64,000 bases of DNA from JAKVCB01 sp965243695 (GCA_965243695.1 CBDEWC010000015.1:67594-131593); one strand, 5' to 3'. Shown: positions 8,710 through 19,076, counted from the first letter of the stretch. Program-made: numbers and translations. The notes: generated from the sequence alone by a model not told the origin.

Positions 8710-9894
8710 ATGAACCGCCTCATGAAAAAGCATTCCCGCTGCCGCACAACGTATCCGTTTATCGCGATAGGTTGCCTGCTATTCGCACCGTCGGGGCTGG
8801 CCTGGGGAGAACCGGGTGAGTCTACCGAATCGAACAGCACGACCATAACACCCTCGTATTGGAGCACCGGCGCTGAACGAGAAACGCAATACGCTGCCCT
8901 CTCTCGTGATGTTGAAGCGCTGCAACGACAACTCGGCATCGTCAAGCGGGTTATACGGCTGGTGACTCCTACGGTGGTTCACGTCGAAGCACGCCCGACC
9001 TCAAACTCAACACCTCAACTGCACATCGAAGAAGAGGGCTCGGGAGTCATTGTCCACTTTGGTAGCAACGACTATGTACTGACCAACCGTCACGTCATCC
9101 AACGCTCAAAAAAGAATCAAATTCGCATCCACCTTGCAGATGGGCAGGTGGTCCAACCCTCGCAAATCTGGGGAGATCCCGATACCGACGTTGCCGTAAT
9201 GGCGATCGGTCAACCGGGACTCATTGCGGCGAGATTGGGTGACAGCGATCGGCTGGAAATCGGCGAGTTCGTCCTGGCAATTGGCAGCCCCTTCGGCTTG
9301 AGCCAAAGTGTCACGCGCGGCATCGTGAGCGCCAAGGGGCGCTACGACTTGGACCTGGGAAACGGCGAACTAAAATTTATGAACTTCATTCAAACCGATG
9401 CGGCAATCAATCCTGGAAATAGTGGTGGCCCCCTCGTCAATCTGCGAGGAGAAGTCGTGGGATTGAATACTGCCATTGCCAGCAGTGGTGGGGGTAATGA
9501 AGGTATTGGATTTACGATCCCCATCAACGTGGTCGTCCAAATTGCGCGAGACCTGGTCCAGGACATGGAGCCGCCGCGCGGGTTCCTGGGCGTTAAACTT
9601 GACAGCCGGTTCACCGTGGACAGGGCTCGGTCGCTGGGGCTTCCCAGCTTAGTAGGCACCCGCGTCACCGCCGTCGAGAAGAATTCGCCCGCAGAACTGG
9701 TGGATGTACACGTGGACGACGTCATCATTGCATACGATGGTGTACGTGTTGAAAGAGATGACCACCTGATCAGTCTGGTGAAACTGACCAAAATTGGCGA
9801 GGAAATCTCGATGGTCTTGTTTCGCGGTGGTCAATCTCTCGAAAAGCAGGTCACGATTGGGGACTTGCGCCAAAGATCTTATTCCGCCCCGTAG
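8710..9894 (+). CDS. HtrA/Deg-type serine protease with one PDZ domain
   Basis: Trypsin-like S1C protease, expected in the periplasm. The 394-residue protein has a signal-like N-terminus (basic MNRLMKKHSR, then a hydrophobic run to about residue 31). The catalytic triad is intact: His128 in LTNRHVI, Asp160 in DPDTDVAVM, and Ser238 in INPGNSGGPLV. One PDZ domain follows (about 275-385), beginning near RGFLGVKLDS. The second PDZ of Escherichia coli DegP is absent, so the layout is closer to DegS. It probably handles misfolded envelope proteins or cleaves a regulator; nothing in the neighbourhood names the target. Confidence 0.9.
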   Translation: MNRLMKKHSRCRTTYPFIAIGCLLFAPSGLAWGEPGESTESNSTTITPSYWSTGAERETQYAALSRDVEALQRQLGIVKRVIRLVTPTVVHVEARPTSNSTPQLHIEEEGSGVIVHFGSNDYVLTNRHVIQRSKKNQIRIHLADGQVVQPSQIWGDPDTDVAVMAIGQPGLIAARLGDSDRLEIGEFVLAIGSPFGLSQSVTRGIVSAKGRYDLDLGNGELKFMNFIQTDAAINPGNSGGPLVNLRGEVVGLNTAIASSGGGNEGIGFTIPINVVVQIARDLVQDMEPPRGFLGVKLDSRFTVDRARSLGLPSLVGTRVTAVEKNSPAELVDVHVDDVIIAYDGVRVERDDHLISLVKLTKIGEEISMVLFRGGQSLEKQVTIGDLRQRSYSAP

Positions 9895-10001
9895 CAATGC
9901 CCCTTCGACATGCGTTTGCCAGACAATCGCTGCTGGCGGGGCCCCAACCAGTCGTAACGCGAGGTCAGTCAACGAACTTGCTGTCCTGCCTTGAATTCGC
10001 G

Positions 10002-10931
10002 TTACCCTGCACGATCCAGTATCCGCAGAATACAATCGACCACGCCTGCGGCATCGACATCCACGGCAACGGCCATATTCGGCTGTTGTTCAGGGCGGTG
10101 CCGGTGGTCAAAGACGGTGGCTCCATGGGTCAACTCTCCCTCGGTCTCGACGTCGCCATGCAGCATTCTCGTGGTAAATAACTCGGGGTGAAGGGCAGCC
10201 ACGACCGCCACAACATCATGAACATAAATCTCTTCCAATCCCATCCGCTGCCGGTGCGCTAAAAACGCGCCCGGTAGAATCTGGCGCAGCAAAGCGCCTG
10301 TCCGCGACGTACTCCCTGGCAATCGGTTCATCAAGTCATAGTCAAAGACGACTTTGCCAGAAACATCGATCGGAATGACGGTTTTGGTAACCGGTGACCG
10401 AAATACCTGCCGAGCCGATTCAGCATCACAATAGACATTAAATTCCGCAGCCGGGGTAACATTCCCCGGTCCACCGAGCGTACCCCCAAGCACGATCAAA
10501 TGGCCAATTTGCGATGCGATATTCGGATCGCGTTTTAACGTCGCGGCAATATTACTTAACGGAGCGGTAGTAATAATGGTAACTTCCTCAGGCGCCGTGG
10601 TAACCTCCTCGTAAATGACTTTGACCGAGGGATGACGATGATGCAGTTCGGCTACGGCAAAATCGGCGCCACAGAAACCGTCGATGCCATAGAAATGCCC
10701 GGCATCAACACGAAGAACCTGGTCGGAAGAAGCGGATCCCATCCGCGGCCAACGGGCAGGGTCCAGTTGCTCAATAACGGCTTGAACATTGCGGGTCGCC
10801 TGCCCCGGAGCCACATTGCCCCCGCTTGCGGTTACCGCGACAACTTCCAACCCGGGCTCGGCCAGCGCCAGGCAAATTGCCATCGCATCGTCGACACCCG
10901 GATCCACATCAAGAATGACTCGTCGGGCCAT
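10002..10931 (-). CDS. Inosine/uridine-preferring nucleoside hydrolase
   Basis: Hydrolyses ribonucleosides to base and ribose in purine/pyrimidine salvage. The 309-residue length is usual for the family. The N-terminal calcium/ribose-binding motif DVDPGVDDAM (Asp8, Asp10, Asp14, Asp15) is intact. Further family features are ITTAPLSNIA and VLGGTLGGPGNVTPAAEFN. The C-terminal region contains HDVVAVVAALHPE, the usual position of the catalytic-pocket histidine and aspartate. It is convergent with the Deg-type protease gene and encoded singly. Base specificity cannot be told. Confidence 0.9.
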   Translation of the reverse strand: MARRVILDVDPGVDDAMAICLALAEPGLEVVAVTASGGNVAPGQATRNVQAVIEQLDPARWPRMGSASSDQVLRVDAGHFYGIDGFCGADFAVAELHHRHPSVKVIYEEVTTAPEEVTIITTAPLSNIAATLKRDPNIASQIGHLIVLGGTLGGPGNVTPAAEFNVYCDAESARQVFRSPVTKTVIPIDVSGKVVFDYDLMNRLPGSTSRTGALLRQILPGAFLAHRQRMGLEEIYVHDVVAVVAALHPELFTTRMLHGDVETEGELTHGATVFDHRHRPEQQPNMAVAVDVDAAGVVDCILRILDRAG

Positions 10932-11276
10932 GGCTAGCAGTGAACCCTCACACAGCTCAGCAAGGAATCGATCGGAATCGGAGCCTCATTCTAAAGGTCC
11001 TTGCCTGAGGAAACAAGCTGAGCGCTGGCTGCCAAATGAAGCGGATCGAAAGGCTCATGGACTCAATACCACTGTCTCCCATCCCGGGCCCCTGCAGTCA
11101 CTCTCCCCGAGCAAATTCGCAACCCATTGGTTGACGAAACTGTGGTTGGGTTGTTTGAATTGACGAGTCTACTGAAAGGTATCGACGTGACCGTCGTTTG
11201 GGCCTATCGTCTGAACGTTGCTAAGAACCGCCATTTGCCTTTTTTGCTGGTTACCTTCTGACCGGAGTTGATCCCA
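10932..11276. other. Intergenic region, nothing recognised
   Basis: About 345 bp between the nucleoside hydrolase (minus) and trpD (plus), which diverge here, so promoters for both should lie inside. I found no convincing promoter box, RNA gene or leader peptide rich in Trp. Confidence 0.5.
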
Positions 11277-12302
11277 ATGTCTGACCCTACCGCGCCGTTG
11301 TTGGGGCGTCTTTCCTCGGGAGAGGACCTCTCGTTTGATGAAACAAGTCAGGCGATGGACCAAATCATGGCGGGAGCCTGGACGGAACAACAAATTGCAC
11401 TGTTACTGACAGGGCTGCACACCAAGGGAGAAACGGCGGACGAAGTGGCTGGAGCAGCTGCCTCATTGCGACGCCACATGACCCCAGTCCGCTCGCACCA
11501 TACGTCACTACTGGATACCTGCGGAACCGGCGGAGGAGGGTCAACCACTTTCAACATCAGCACCACTGCGGCTATCGTTGCCGCCGCAGCAGGCGTGCCC
11601 GTAGCAAAACATGGCAACAAGAGTATCACCAGCAAAAGTGGTTCAGCCGATGTTCTCGCCGAACTAGGCGTCAATATCGAGGCAACGCTACCACAGGTGG
11701 AAGCCTGTCTTTCCGGTACGGGAATTTGCTTTTGCTTCGCCCCCCTGATGCACCCGGCCATGAAGCATGTTGCAGCGGTGAGAAAGAAACTTGGCATTCG
11801 TACAATTTTCAACATCCTTGGTCCACTGGCCAATCCAGCCTCAGCCAGATTCCAGCTGCTGGGTGCAGGCCGCCCAGAACTGCGTCCCTTGCTTGCGGGG
11901 GCCTTGGCCCGGCTTGGCACAGATCGAACACTCATCGTGTGCGGGGAAGATGGACTTGGCGACGTCACGTTGGCGGGCGCCACCAACGTAACTGAGGTTA
12001 CAAAAGACGGAGTGCGAGAATTCACCTGGTGCCCGGAAGATTTCGGGATTGGCACCCAACCGCTCGACGGCATACATGTCACCTCCCCCACCGAAAGCGC
12101 CGAAGTGATTCATGGTGTGCTGGCAGGAAAGCCTGGGCCAGCCCGTGATATCGTGGTGCTCAATGCGGCGGCGGCAATCTACTGCGTAGGACTTGCTGAC
12201 AATCCGCGCGAGGCCGCGTCAAAAACAATTCGTGCCCTCGAAAGTGGAGCCGCCCAACAGTTGCTCCAACGGCTGGTAACGTTCTCCCATACCGAGATCT
12301 AG
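11277..12302 (+). CDS. trpD: Anthranilate phosphoribosyltransferase TrpD
   Basis: Transfers phosphoribose from PRPP to anthranilate, the second step of tryptophan synthesis. From ATG 11277 the protein has 341 residues, the usual length; an in-frame TTG three codons upstream is less likely. The PRPP-binding DTCGTGGGGSTTFNIS and the following KHGNKSITSKSGSADVL are intact, and the anthranilate-site region LMHPAMKHVA is present. There is no trpE, trpG, trpC or other trp gene in the window, so trpD stands alone here. Confidence 0.95.
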   Translation: MSDPTAPLLGRLSSGEDLSFDETSQAMDQIMAGAWTEQQIALLLTGLHTKGETADEVAGAAASLRRHMTPVRSHHTSLLDTCGTGGGGSTTFNISTTAAIVAAAAGVPVAKHGNKSITSKSGSADVLAELGVNIEATLPQVEACLSGTGICFCFAPLMHPAMKHVAAVRKKLGIRTIFNILGPLANPASARFQLLGAGRPELRPLLAGALARLGTDRTLIVCGEDGLGDVTLAGATNVTEVTKDGVREFTWCPEDFGIGTQPLDGIHVTSPTESAEVIHGVLAGKPGPARDIVVLNAAAAIYCVGLADNPREAASKTIRALESGAAQQLLQRLVTFSHTEI

Positions 12303-12488
12303 TAGCAGCGAATTCCGCCGGCGTTCTGACGGGTACCCGCTTCAGTGGCGAGGATCCACAACCTGTTGATTTGCACCGGGAAAAAGGGAGACAACCGCGC
12401 GGATTAAGCGAAACCACCAGCCTGGCCGGGCACACTTCTACGCAATAACTTGGTGACAATGACCTGCGGACACTCTACAGTGAACTTC

Positions 12489-14189
12489 ATGGAGAATCGC
12501 AAATCACCTGGCGGAATCATTCATACGTACCAGCGTTATGATCCTGTGCGTTTTCCCAGTCCATCGCAACCTCCGCCCGACGTGGTTTCGCCCGCGTTTG
12601 AACACCTGTTGATGTATGGCGAGCGACGCGAGTTAACCGCAGAAGAACTTGCCCGCGCGGTTCGGATCGACCCAAGTCAAATTGCGGGACTTGGTCCAAG
12701 CCTGGACGCCCTGATTGCAATATTACTCGAGCGGAAAAGAAAAATTCTCGAGCGGTACGAAACCGAGACGGTGCAAGATGAAGCCAGTCGGCTATTTTAT
12801 GGCCAAGCCGCTGCGATTGTCCCTCCTAGTGACTTGGATCACCAATACTTCGCAGCGGTCCAAACCGAACAAATCCGTGACTTGCAGCGCCTGTGGTATG
12901 CGGCCGAAGATGATCATTCGCCGTTTGCACGCGAACTGGTCCAGTTACTCGAACGTCTTGGGGACAAATACGAAATCGACGAACTCGCGGCAAAATATAC
13001 CTTTACGGGGCGAGAATCGATGTCGCCTCCCCAGGCCGTGGCGATTAAAGAAGAACTGGAAAACATCGATGAACTCCTGAAACAATTGGAGCAGGCACGA
13101 GAGACGGCCCAAATTGGGATCATCGACCTGGAGGCACTCTCGGAATTCGCCGAACCCGAAGATGTCGAGCAACTCAGTGCACTTGAGCAACAAGTGCACG
13201 ATTACCTTCGCGAAATTGCCGAGCGACAAGGAATGGAAGAATCGGCCGGCAGCTTTCAGATGACCCCCAAGGCATACCGCCTCTTTCAGGGCCGATTGCT
13301 GGAAAAGCTGTTTAGCAAATTACAGCCCTCACGAACCGGCCATCACCAGGGGCCTGTCGTGGGTGAAGGCGCGGTGGAAATCGAGTCCACAAAGTCTTAT
13401 GAATTTGGCGACTCGATCGCCAACCTGGATATTCCCGGTACCTTCATCAACGCCCTGATTCGCCAAGGACCAGGCGTGCCAGTGCGCCTACGGCAAGACG
13501 ATATTCAAGTTCACCGTACCCGGAATACGCCTAAATGCGCCACCTGTGTGCTTATGGATATGAGCGGATCGATGCGGTACGACGGCCAGTACATGAATGT
13601 GAAACGCATGGGACTCGCCCTGGAAGGTCTCATTCGCAGTCAATACCCGGGGGACTGGCTGCGGTTCATCGAAATCTACAGTTTTGCCAAGTTGGTAGAA
13701 CAAGGAAAAATCGCAAACCTGATGCCCAAGCCTGTGATGATCAATGACCCAATAGTTCAGTTGAAGGCAGACATGAGTCGTGAAGATATCAGCGAGTATC
13801 AGGTGCCTCCTCACTTCACGAACATTCAACATGGCCTCTCGTTAGCACATCGACTCCTGGCAACACAAGATACGCCAAATCGTCAAATTGTGATTATTAC
13901 TGATGGTTTGCCAACGGCGCACTTTGAAGGAGAAATGCTCTACTTGCTCTATCCACCCGATCCCCGAACCGAGTCGGCAACACTTCGCGAGGGCCAGCGA
14001 TGCCACCGGGAAAACATCACCATCAATTTGTTCCTGTTGCCAAGTTGGTCTCAAACCGAAGAGGATATTCGCTTTGCTTACCGCCTGGCAGAATCGACCA
14101 CCGGTCGTGTCTTTTTTACGGCAGGCCACGATTTGGACCGTTATGTGGTGTGGGATTACGTGAGTCGCCGGAGAGACATCGTAGCCTGA
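12489..14189 (+). CDS. VWA-domain protein
   Basis: From ATG 12489 the protein has 566 residues; a GTG at 12450 would add 13. The C-terminal third is a von Willebrand A domain with an intact metal site DMSGSM (from Asp357), followed by conserved TDGLPTAH. The N-terminal two thirds is helical and charged with no signal peptide, so the protein is probably cytoplasmic. In bacteria such VWA proteins often pair with an MoxR/RavA-type AAA ATPase, but none is present here. The exact role is unknown. Confidence 0.75.
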   Translation: MENRKSPGGIIHTYQRYDPVRFPSPSQPPPDVVSPAFEHLLMYGERRELTAEELARAVRIDPSQIAGLGPSLDALIAILLERKRKILERYETETVQDEASRLFYGQAAAIVPPSDLDHQYFAAVQTEQIRDLQRLWYAAEDDHSPFARELVQLLERLGDKYEIDELAAKYTFTGRESMSPPQAVAIKEELENIDELLKQLEQARETAQIGIIDLEALSEFAEPEDVEQLSALEQQVHDYLREIAERQGMEESAGSFQMTPKAYRLFQGRLLEKLFSKLQPSRTGHHQGPVVGEGAVEIESTKSYEFGDSIANLDIPGTFINALIRQGPGVPVRLRQDDIQVHRTRNTPKCATCVLMDMSGSMRYDGQYMNVKRMGLALEGLIRSQYPGDWLRFIEIYSFAKLVEQGKIANLMPKPVMINDPIVQLKADMSREDISEYQVPPHFTNIQHGLSLAHRLLATQDTPNRQIVIITDGLPTAHFEGEMLYLLYPPDPRTESATLREGQRCHRENITINLFLLPSWSQTEEDIRFAYRLAESTTGRVFFTAGHDLDRYVVWDYVSRRRDIVA

Positions 14190-14649
14190 AGGGTGGTTTG
14201 TTTTGATAACCGGTCCACCCAACCCCATGAAACTTCGTGCGAGGCAGCCAAAAGGGTGCCTGGGCAGAGGTTTCCTTCGACTGCCCACCTTTACGGCCGT
14301 TAAATTATCGCTATATTGCGCAGAATGACGAACCGGTTCAGAGTGATCATCCGGGTCAATGGTGTAAACCTGTCATCCATGGCCCTTCGGCAAGGGCGTT
14401 TCGTAGGTTCTGGGAAACCTCTGCCGCGGGGCGGCTAGCAAACGCGCTCTCGGCGGCAAATTGTCCGATAAGAGCGAGTGTCCGACAAAAGATAGAGGCG
14501 GCTAGCCGCAATTCGCAGTGAAAGACCTAAAAACACTGGGCCTGCTAAAACACTGGGCCTGCTAAAAACACTGGGCCTGCTAAAAACACTGGGCCTGCTA
14601 AAATTCTGCCCCTTCCCCCCTTGGAGCGAGACCCTTGTTCCACAACTCG
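14190..14649. other. Intergenic region with a tandem array
   Basis: About 460 bp without a convincing gene. It contains a 12-bp perfect palindrome GCGGCTAGCCGC (about 14498-14509) and a 17-18-bp tandem array just before the next gene. The open frames here overlap each other on both strands and show no recognisable protein. Confidence 0.5.
14530..14604. repeat. 17-18-bp tandem array, 4 copies
   Basis: CACTGGGCCTGCTAAAA is repeated four times with one or two extra A between copies. It ends about 45 bp upstream of the start of the following secreted-protein gene. The variable A-run between copies is typical of slippage. Confidence 0.85.
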
Positions 14650-16572
14650 ATGTTGTTCCACCGGCCGCTGATCTTGTCCAGTGCACTTTGCCTGGTCGCG
14701 AATCTGACGTTGTCACCGTTTGCCGCTGCTGCCCGGCCCAGTGATACCTTGCTCCCCCCCTCAACCAAGGGGTTCGTATCGATTGCGCATTTTGCCCGCT
14801 TCGAAAAGAAGGTGGAGCAAACGGAGTTTGGTCAATTGATCAATGACCCGAGCATGGAATGGTTTGTCAAAAATTTGACCCAGCAATTGGAATCGGAGTT
14901 TTCAATCTTCCGTGACAAACTGGGTTTCAATCTGGACGATCTTCAAGGCATTTCCAAAGGTGAAGTCAGCTTGGCGGTGATCGAACGCCCCAACCAAGAG
15001 GCAGTCATTGCCGTGGTCATCGACACGACAGGGCACAAAAATCAGGCGGAAGCGCTGATGGGGAAGGTAACCCAGGCCTTTGCAGCTCGTGGTGCCGAAA
15101 AACGGGAGCAGCCGATCGGCACCGACAAGCTTTTGATATTCGAGGTTCCAAACGGGAATCCAGAAACACCACAGCAAACCGTTTATTTTCAGAAGGATAA
15201 TATGCTGTGTGGTATTGATGACCCATCAGAAGCCCAGGCGATGCTCAAGCGTTTTTCCAAATCGCCGACTCCCGCCCTGAAGTCCGTTCCCACCTACGTC
15301 ACCACGATGAAACGGTGCCGGCAGGAAGCGGGAAAGTTAGCCCCAGAACTACGTTGGTTTGTCGACCCGTTTGCATTCCTGTCCGCATTGCAAACCCTTG
15401 AACGCGAACCTCTGGCTCTCGACAGGGACATCGTCGCTATCTTGCGGGACAATGGTTTTGATGCCATCCAGGGAATAGGTGGATATGTCAATCTGCTGGC
15501 CAAACCTCACCTGGAAGTCATCCATCGTAGTTTTGTCCACGCACCACCGGTCAAGGGTAAGGAAACGGACCCCCTTCGTTGGAACCTCTCGATGCGGATG
15601 CTTCAACTCCACAACACGAAAAATTTAACGCCCGAGTCATGGGTACCGAGAAGGTGTGCCAACTACACCACGGTAAACCTTGACATTGCCACCGTGTTTA
15701 ATCACGTTGCCCCAATCTTCGATGCAATCGCCGGTTATGACGACGCGTTTACAACGACGATGGAAGGATACGAAAACGACCCGTATGGGCCGCAAGTCAA
15801 CATTCACGACGAGTTTGTTGCCTACTTAGGCAATCGGTTTTCGACGATTACTGATTATCTAACTCCAATAACTCCTCACAGTGAACAGTTCATTTACGCG
15901 ATCGAATCCAGCAATCCAGCTGCGCTCTCAAAAACGCTTGACAAAATCATGGAGAACGATCCGGACGCAAAGCAACGCGAGTTGGGAAACGTCAAACTTT
16001 GGGAAATCATCGAACCACAATACGATTTGGATGATCTGGACCTCGATACTCCCTCCTTGGATCCACTCGACACCAATGATCTCGGGTCGGACTCGCAGGA
16101 AGAGGACGACATCCTGCCAAATTCCGCTATTTGCGTCGCTGAAGGATATCTACTCATCGCCTCAGACGCGAATTACATCCGTGAGATACTGGCTGCCAAC
16201 GAGATGAGCGAGCGTCTGCTCAACAGTGTTGCCTATGCGCGGGTCGAGACCGTTATGAACAAGCTTGCTCCGGGTCCCCGTTGTGGTTTCTCGTTTGCCA
16301 GACTGGATGAGTCGCTGCGACCCGACTACGAATTGATCCGCGAAGGCAAAATGCCCGAATCGGAAACGACGGTTGGCCGCCTGTTGAATGAATTGCTCAC
16401 AACCGAGACGGAAGAACAAGAAGGACTTTTACGACGACAACGGATCGACGGAGAAAAGCTGCCTAGTTTTGAAATGGTACGCCGCTACTTCGGCATCGCT
16501 GGCCGGGTGATGCGTAGCGACAAAGATGGCTGGATGATCACCGGTGCAATTCTCAACAAAGATGGGCCCTAA
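14650..16572 (+). CDS. Large secreted hypothetical protein
   Basis: From ATG 14650 (an in-frame TTG lies at 14635) the protein has 640 residues. It has a signal-like N-terminus with a hydrophobic stretch ending near FAAAARPSD. The body is soluble, with phrases such as SKGEVSLAVIERPNQEA and FQKDNMLCGIDDPSEAQAML. These resemble the DUF3352-type secreted proteins common in planctomycetes, but I cannot confirm the family by eye. An acidic, Asp-rich linker (DLDDLDLDTPSLDPLDT) lies at about residues 460-480. No catalytic motif is recognised. The gene stands alone and converges with the next gene. Confidence 0.7.
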   Translation: MLFHRPLILSSALCLVANLTLSPFAAAARPSDTLLPPSTKGFVSIAHFARFEKKVEQTEFGQLINDPSMEWFVKNLTQQLESEFSIFRDKLGFNLDDLQGISKGEVSLAVIERPNQEAVIAVVIDTTGHKNQAEALMGKVTQAFAARGAEKREQPIGTDKLLIFEVPNGNPETPQQTVYFQKDNMLCGIDDPSEAQAMLKRFSKSPTPALKSVPTYVTTMKRCRQEAGKLAPELRWFVDPFAFLSALQTLEREPLALDRDIVAILRDNGFDAIQGIGGYVNLLAKPHLEVIHRSFVHAPPVKGKETDPLRWNLSMRMLQLHNTKNLTPESWVPRRCANYTTVNLDIATVFNHVAPIFDAIAGYDDAFTTTMEGYENDPYGPQVNIHDEFVAYLGNRFSTITDYLTPITPHSEQFIYAIESSNPAALSKTLDKIMENDPDAKQRELGNVKLWEIIEPQYDLDDLDLDTPSLDPLDTNDLGSDSQEEDDILPNSAICVAEGYLLIASDANYIREILAANEMSERLLNSVAYARVETVMNKLAPGPRCGFSFARLDESLRPDYELIREGKMPESETTVGRLLNELLTTETEEQEGLLRRQRIDGEKLPSFEMVRRYFGIAGRVMRSDKDGWMITGAILNKDGP

Positions 16573-16697
16573 CCGGGGGGGAAACTGCTACTGGGCCGCC
16601 ATCGATGGCGGAACCCAGGCGGAGGCTTGCGGCCAAAGAAGCCAACGGACCGGTTTACTGGTAACCGTCTTGCACCTGCTCTTTACGGATTGAGAGC

Positions 16698-19076
16698 CTA
16701 TTTTTTCCCACTCTCTACCTTGGCCCAAAAAGGGTGTTTTCGATCCCCGCGTGTGCGCACATCTTCCAAGAGTACCGCAACCTCGGGCCTCACAAACCGT
16801 TCCCGCCCGGTAATCCGTCGCCCATTCACCTCCACCCTTAGCTGCCGATCAAAATCGACCATCTCGGGAGAAAGCCAGACCGTCGTCCGCTTCGCCTGAC
16901 CGAATACAGAGAGTTTGTTATTTTCTCCAATTTTACCCCGCACCTGTGCTGGTCGGGCTCCGCGTGGAGGAGGCCAGGTGGCCGGTTCCACCATCGTTTT
17001 TGCAGGCAATCCCTCGACTTCCAGCCACCAGAAATAGTTGTCCCAAGGACGCATGGTGGCACACCGAAACTCCTTGGGAATTGCCGGCCGCTTTCGGCGG
17101 TTCATCCAGTCGAACAGGTTCTGGATTTCATCATGAAATCCTTCGTACCCCCGTCCCCGGAATTCCACAATCGTGGCATCGAATTTCGGCCGCAAATAAC
17201 GATCAAATTCGCGCGCATTGCGGGCCATTTTATTGCCATCTTTTTCACCGGCAACAAAGTACCAGGAAGTAAACTCGGCATTCATCCAATAACGTGGGCA
17301 GTATCGGTCGGCTGCCGCCAGAATAGGGATCACACCGGCCCAAAGGTCTGGATGCGCTAGCCCAATATCCCACGCAGCATCGCCACCAGTGCCATGCCCA
17401 CTGAGAAAGACCCGGTCCGTATCGATCGAAAAATGTCGCAAAGCATCCCGTAAGGCCGCAAGTACGGCGTAATGTTCACGGGCCGAGTACTGGTATTTTC
17501 CCTGGTGTTCTTTTTGCCACTGGATAGCAATCGTAATGTAGCCGTGCCGCATGGCCTGCCCTGACCGTGAAGCATTTTCACGGGGGGCACCTGCCCAGAA
17601 GGCAAGCTCTTGTTCTGAGGAATAACCTTGCCCATTTAGCGTCACAATGGCCGGGTAATTGCGGAGTGGCGAGTATTCAAGCGGGACTTGAACAGCGTAC
17701 TTGACGTCGGCTACACCAGTCATTCCGGGGGCTGCAAGTTCGTAGTACCCATAACCTTGGTGGGTCGCGTCTTGGTGGGTCGCGTCTTGGTGGGTCGCGT
17801 CCGGCAACGGTTCGGGAGGAGCGAGTCGTTTGAGCAACTCGGTAATACGTTCGACCGTAGCCCCTTCCACATCGCGAAGTTCAGCCAGGATTTCGGCACG
17901 ACGCACCGGTTTGTCCGAACGGAGGTATTCTAACACACCGTCGCGCACCTCGGTGAGTGAAAGAGCAACTGCAAAGTTGTCTGTCGCGTTGTTCGATCCG
18001 ACCAACCAGCCGCTCAACGCCAAGGCAACTTTTTGTTCGGGTGTCAGAGTTGAATCGCCAACAAGTCGCTCAAAGGAATTAAATCGCGAGACGGTATCAA
18101 AATTTAGCCCCTCAGAGATCTCCTGGAGAAATTTGGTCGTCAGTCCGGAATGAACCGGATCGCTGATTTGACCAGCCAGTTCGGTAAGTTGTGTCAGTAA
18201 AGCGGCCTGGCGAGATCTATTGGAATCTTGCTGCTGCACCAATTCACGAACTTGTTGCAACGTTTCACCGTCGACTTCTTCAGCAGGAAATTGGTCCAGC
18301 AGGGTCCGTACCAACCCATGTTGCCCAGCGCGTGTTCGGAGTTTTAACTCTTCGAGAATAGACCGTGCCCCCATTTGGCGCAATTGTCGGATTTCCTGCT
18401 GTCGATCTTCCAAACCGGGAAAGTCAGCGATGATTTTCTCCAACTCCAGTCGGGCATCACGGTATCGCTTTTGTTGCAAGTAAAGCCGGACAACTTGCAG
18501 TCTTTTATCGAAATCCTGCTGAGGCACAGCCCGTGCAAGGATCGTATTGAGCGTTTCCCGCGGGATTGAACTGGTTGCAATCCGCATGTCCCAGACATAA
18601 GACCTGGGCTCGACCCGCAAACCCTGAACACGCGTGTACACAGGAGTGATTTCGGTAATCCCCTGTACCACTGGGAGAGGACCTTCACGACTCACCAACT
18701 CGTAAATCCGGCGACCATATTCGTCGAAAGGGTCAACCCGTATGCCACGGCCAACGTGTGCGACGGGAGCACCATGTTCGGCCACGTTTTGCCATAACCG
18801 AATACGAATTTTTTTTCGATTCGACTGCTCCAGGATTTGACGCACTTGTGATTTGTGGATGTAGACTCGACGGAGTCCGTCATCCACCAGCAGGATCGGC
18901 GTTACCGCGACTTCGCCAACCGGGATTTTTGGCCGGGTGGGGTCTTCGGCAACGCCACTGACTTCCACCACTTTTCCTTCCAGAGTTCGCCCATCTTTCA
19001 ACATAATGACGGCACCATCACCTGTCACAGGACAGGCGAAAGCAAGCAAAACCAAAAGTGAGTACCGCGTGCTCAT
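16698..19076 (-). CDS. Secreted protein with alpha/beta-hydrolase-fold domain
   Basis: From ATG 19076 (TTG and GTG codons lie just upstream) the protein has 792 residues with a signal peptide ending near PVTGDGA. The N-terminal third contains MLKDGRTLEGKVVEV, resembling a small beta-barrel repeat found in planctomycete secreted proteins. The middle, about 190-420, is helical and charged. From about 450 to 680 there is an esterase-like alpha/beta-hydrolase domain with DTDRVFLSGHGTGGDAAWD at the nucleophile elbow. The nucleophile position of GxSxG is Gly (codon at 17391-17393), so the domain may be inactive. A 15-bp in-frame repeat gives DATHQ three times just before this domain. Confidence 0.75.
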   Translation of the reverse strand: MSTRYSLLVLLAFACPVTGDGAVIMLKDGRTLEGKVVEVSGVAEDPTRPKIPVGEVAVTPILLVDDGLRRVYIHKSQVRQILEQSNRKKIRIRLWQNVAEHGAPVAHVGRGIRVDPFDEYGRRIYELVSREGPLPVVQGITEITPVYTRVQGLRVEPRSYVWDMRIATSSIPRETLNTILARAVPQQDFDKRLQVVRLYLQQKRYRDARLELEKIIADFPGLEDRQQEIRQLRQMGARSILEELKLRTRAGQHGLVRTLLDQFPAEEVDGETLQQVRELVQQQDSNRSRQAALLTQLTELAGQISDPVHSGLTTKFLQEISEGLNFDTVSRFNSFERLVGDSTLTPEQKVALALSGWLVGSNNATDNFAVALSLTEVRDGVLEYLRSDKPVRRAEILAELRDVEGATVERITELLKRLAPPEPLPDATHQDATHQDATHQGYGYYELAAPGMTGVADVKYAVQVPLEYSPLRNYPAIVTLNGQGYSSEQELAFWAGAPRENASRSGQAMRHGYITIAIQWQKEHQGKYQYSAREHYAVLAALRDALRHFSIDTDRVFLSGHGTGGDAAWDIGLAHPDLWAGVIPILAAADRYCPRYWMNAEFTSWYFVAGEKDGNKMARNAREFDRYLRPKFDATIVEFRGRGYEGFHDEIQNLFDWMNRRKRPAIPKEFRCATMRPWDNYFWWLEVEGLPAKTMVEPATWPPPRGARPAQVRGKIGENNKLSVFGQAKRTTVWLSPEMVDFDRQLRVEVNGRRITGRERFVRPEVAVLLEDVRTRGDRKHPFWAKVESGKK
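17756..17800. repeat. 15-bp tandem repeat in coding frame, 3 copies
   Basis: CTTGGTGGGTCGCGT is repeated three times exactly. On the minus strand it encodes DATHQ three times, in the linker before the alpha/beta-hydrolase domain of the secreted protein. Confidence 0.9.

Noticed and set aside
14435..14764. Minus-strand ORF with FSRPSV repeats
   Set aside because: The repeats are the 17-18-bp array read in one frame; it overlaps the start of a supported gene.
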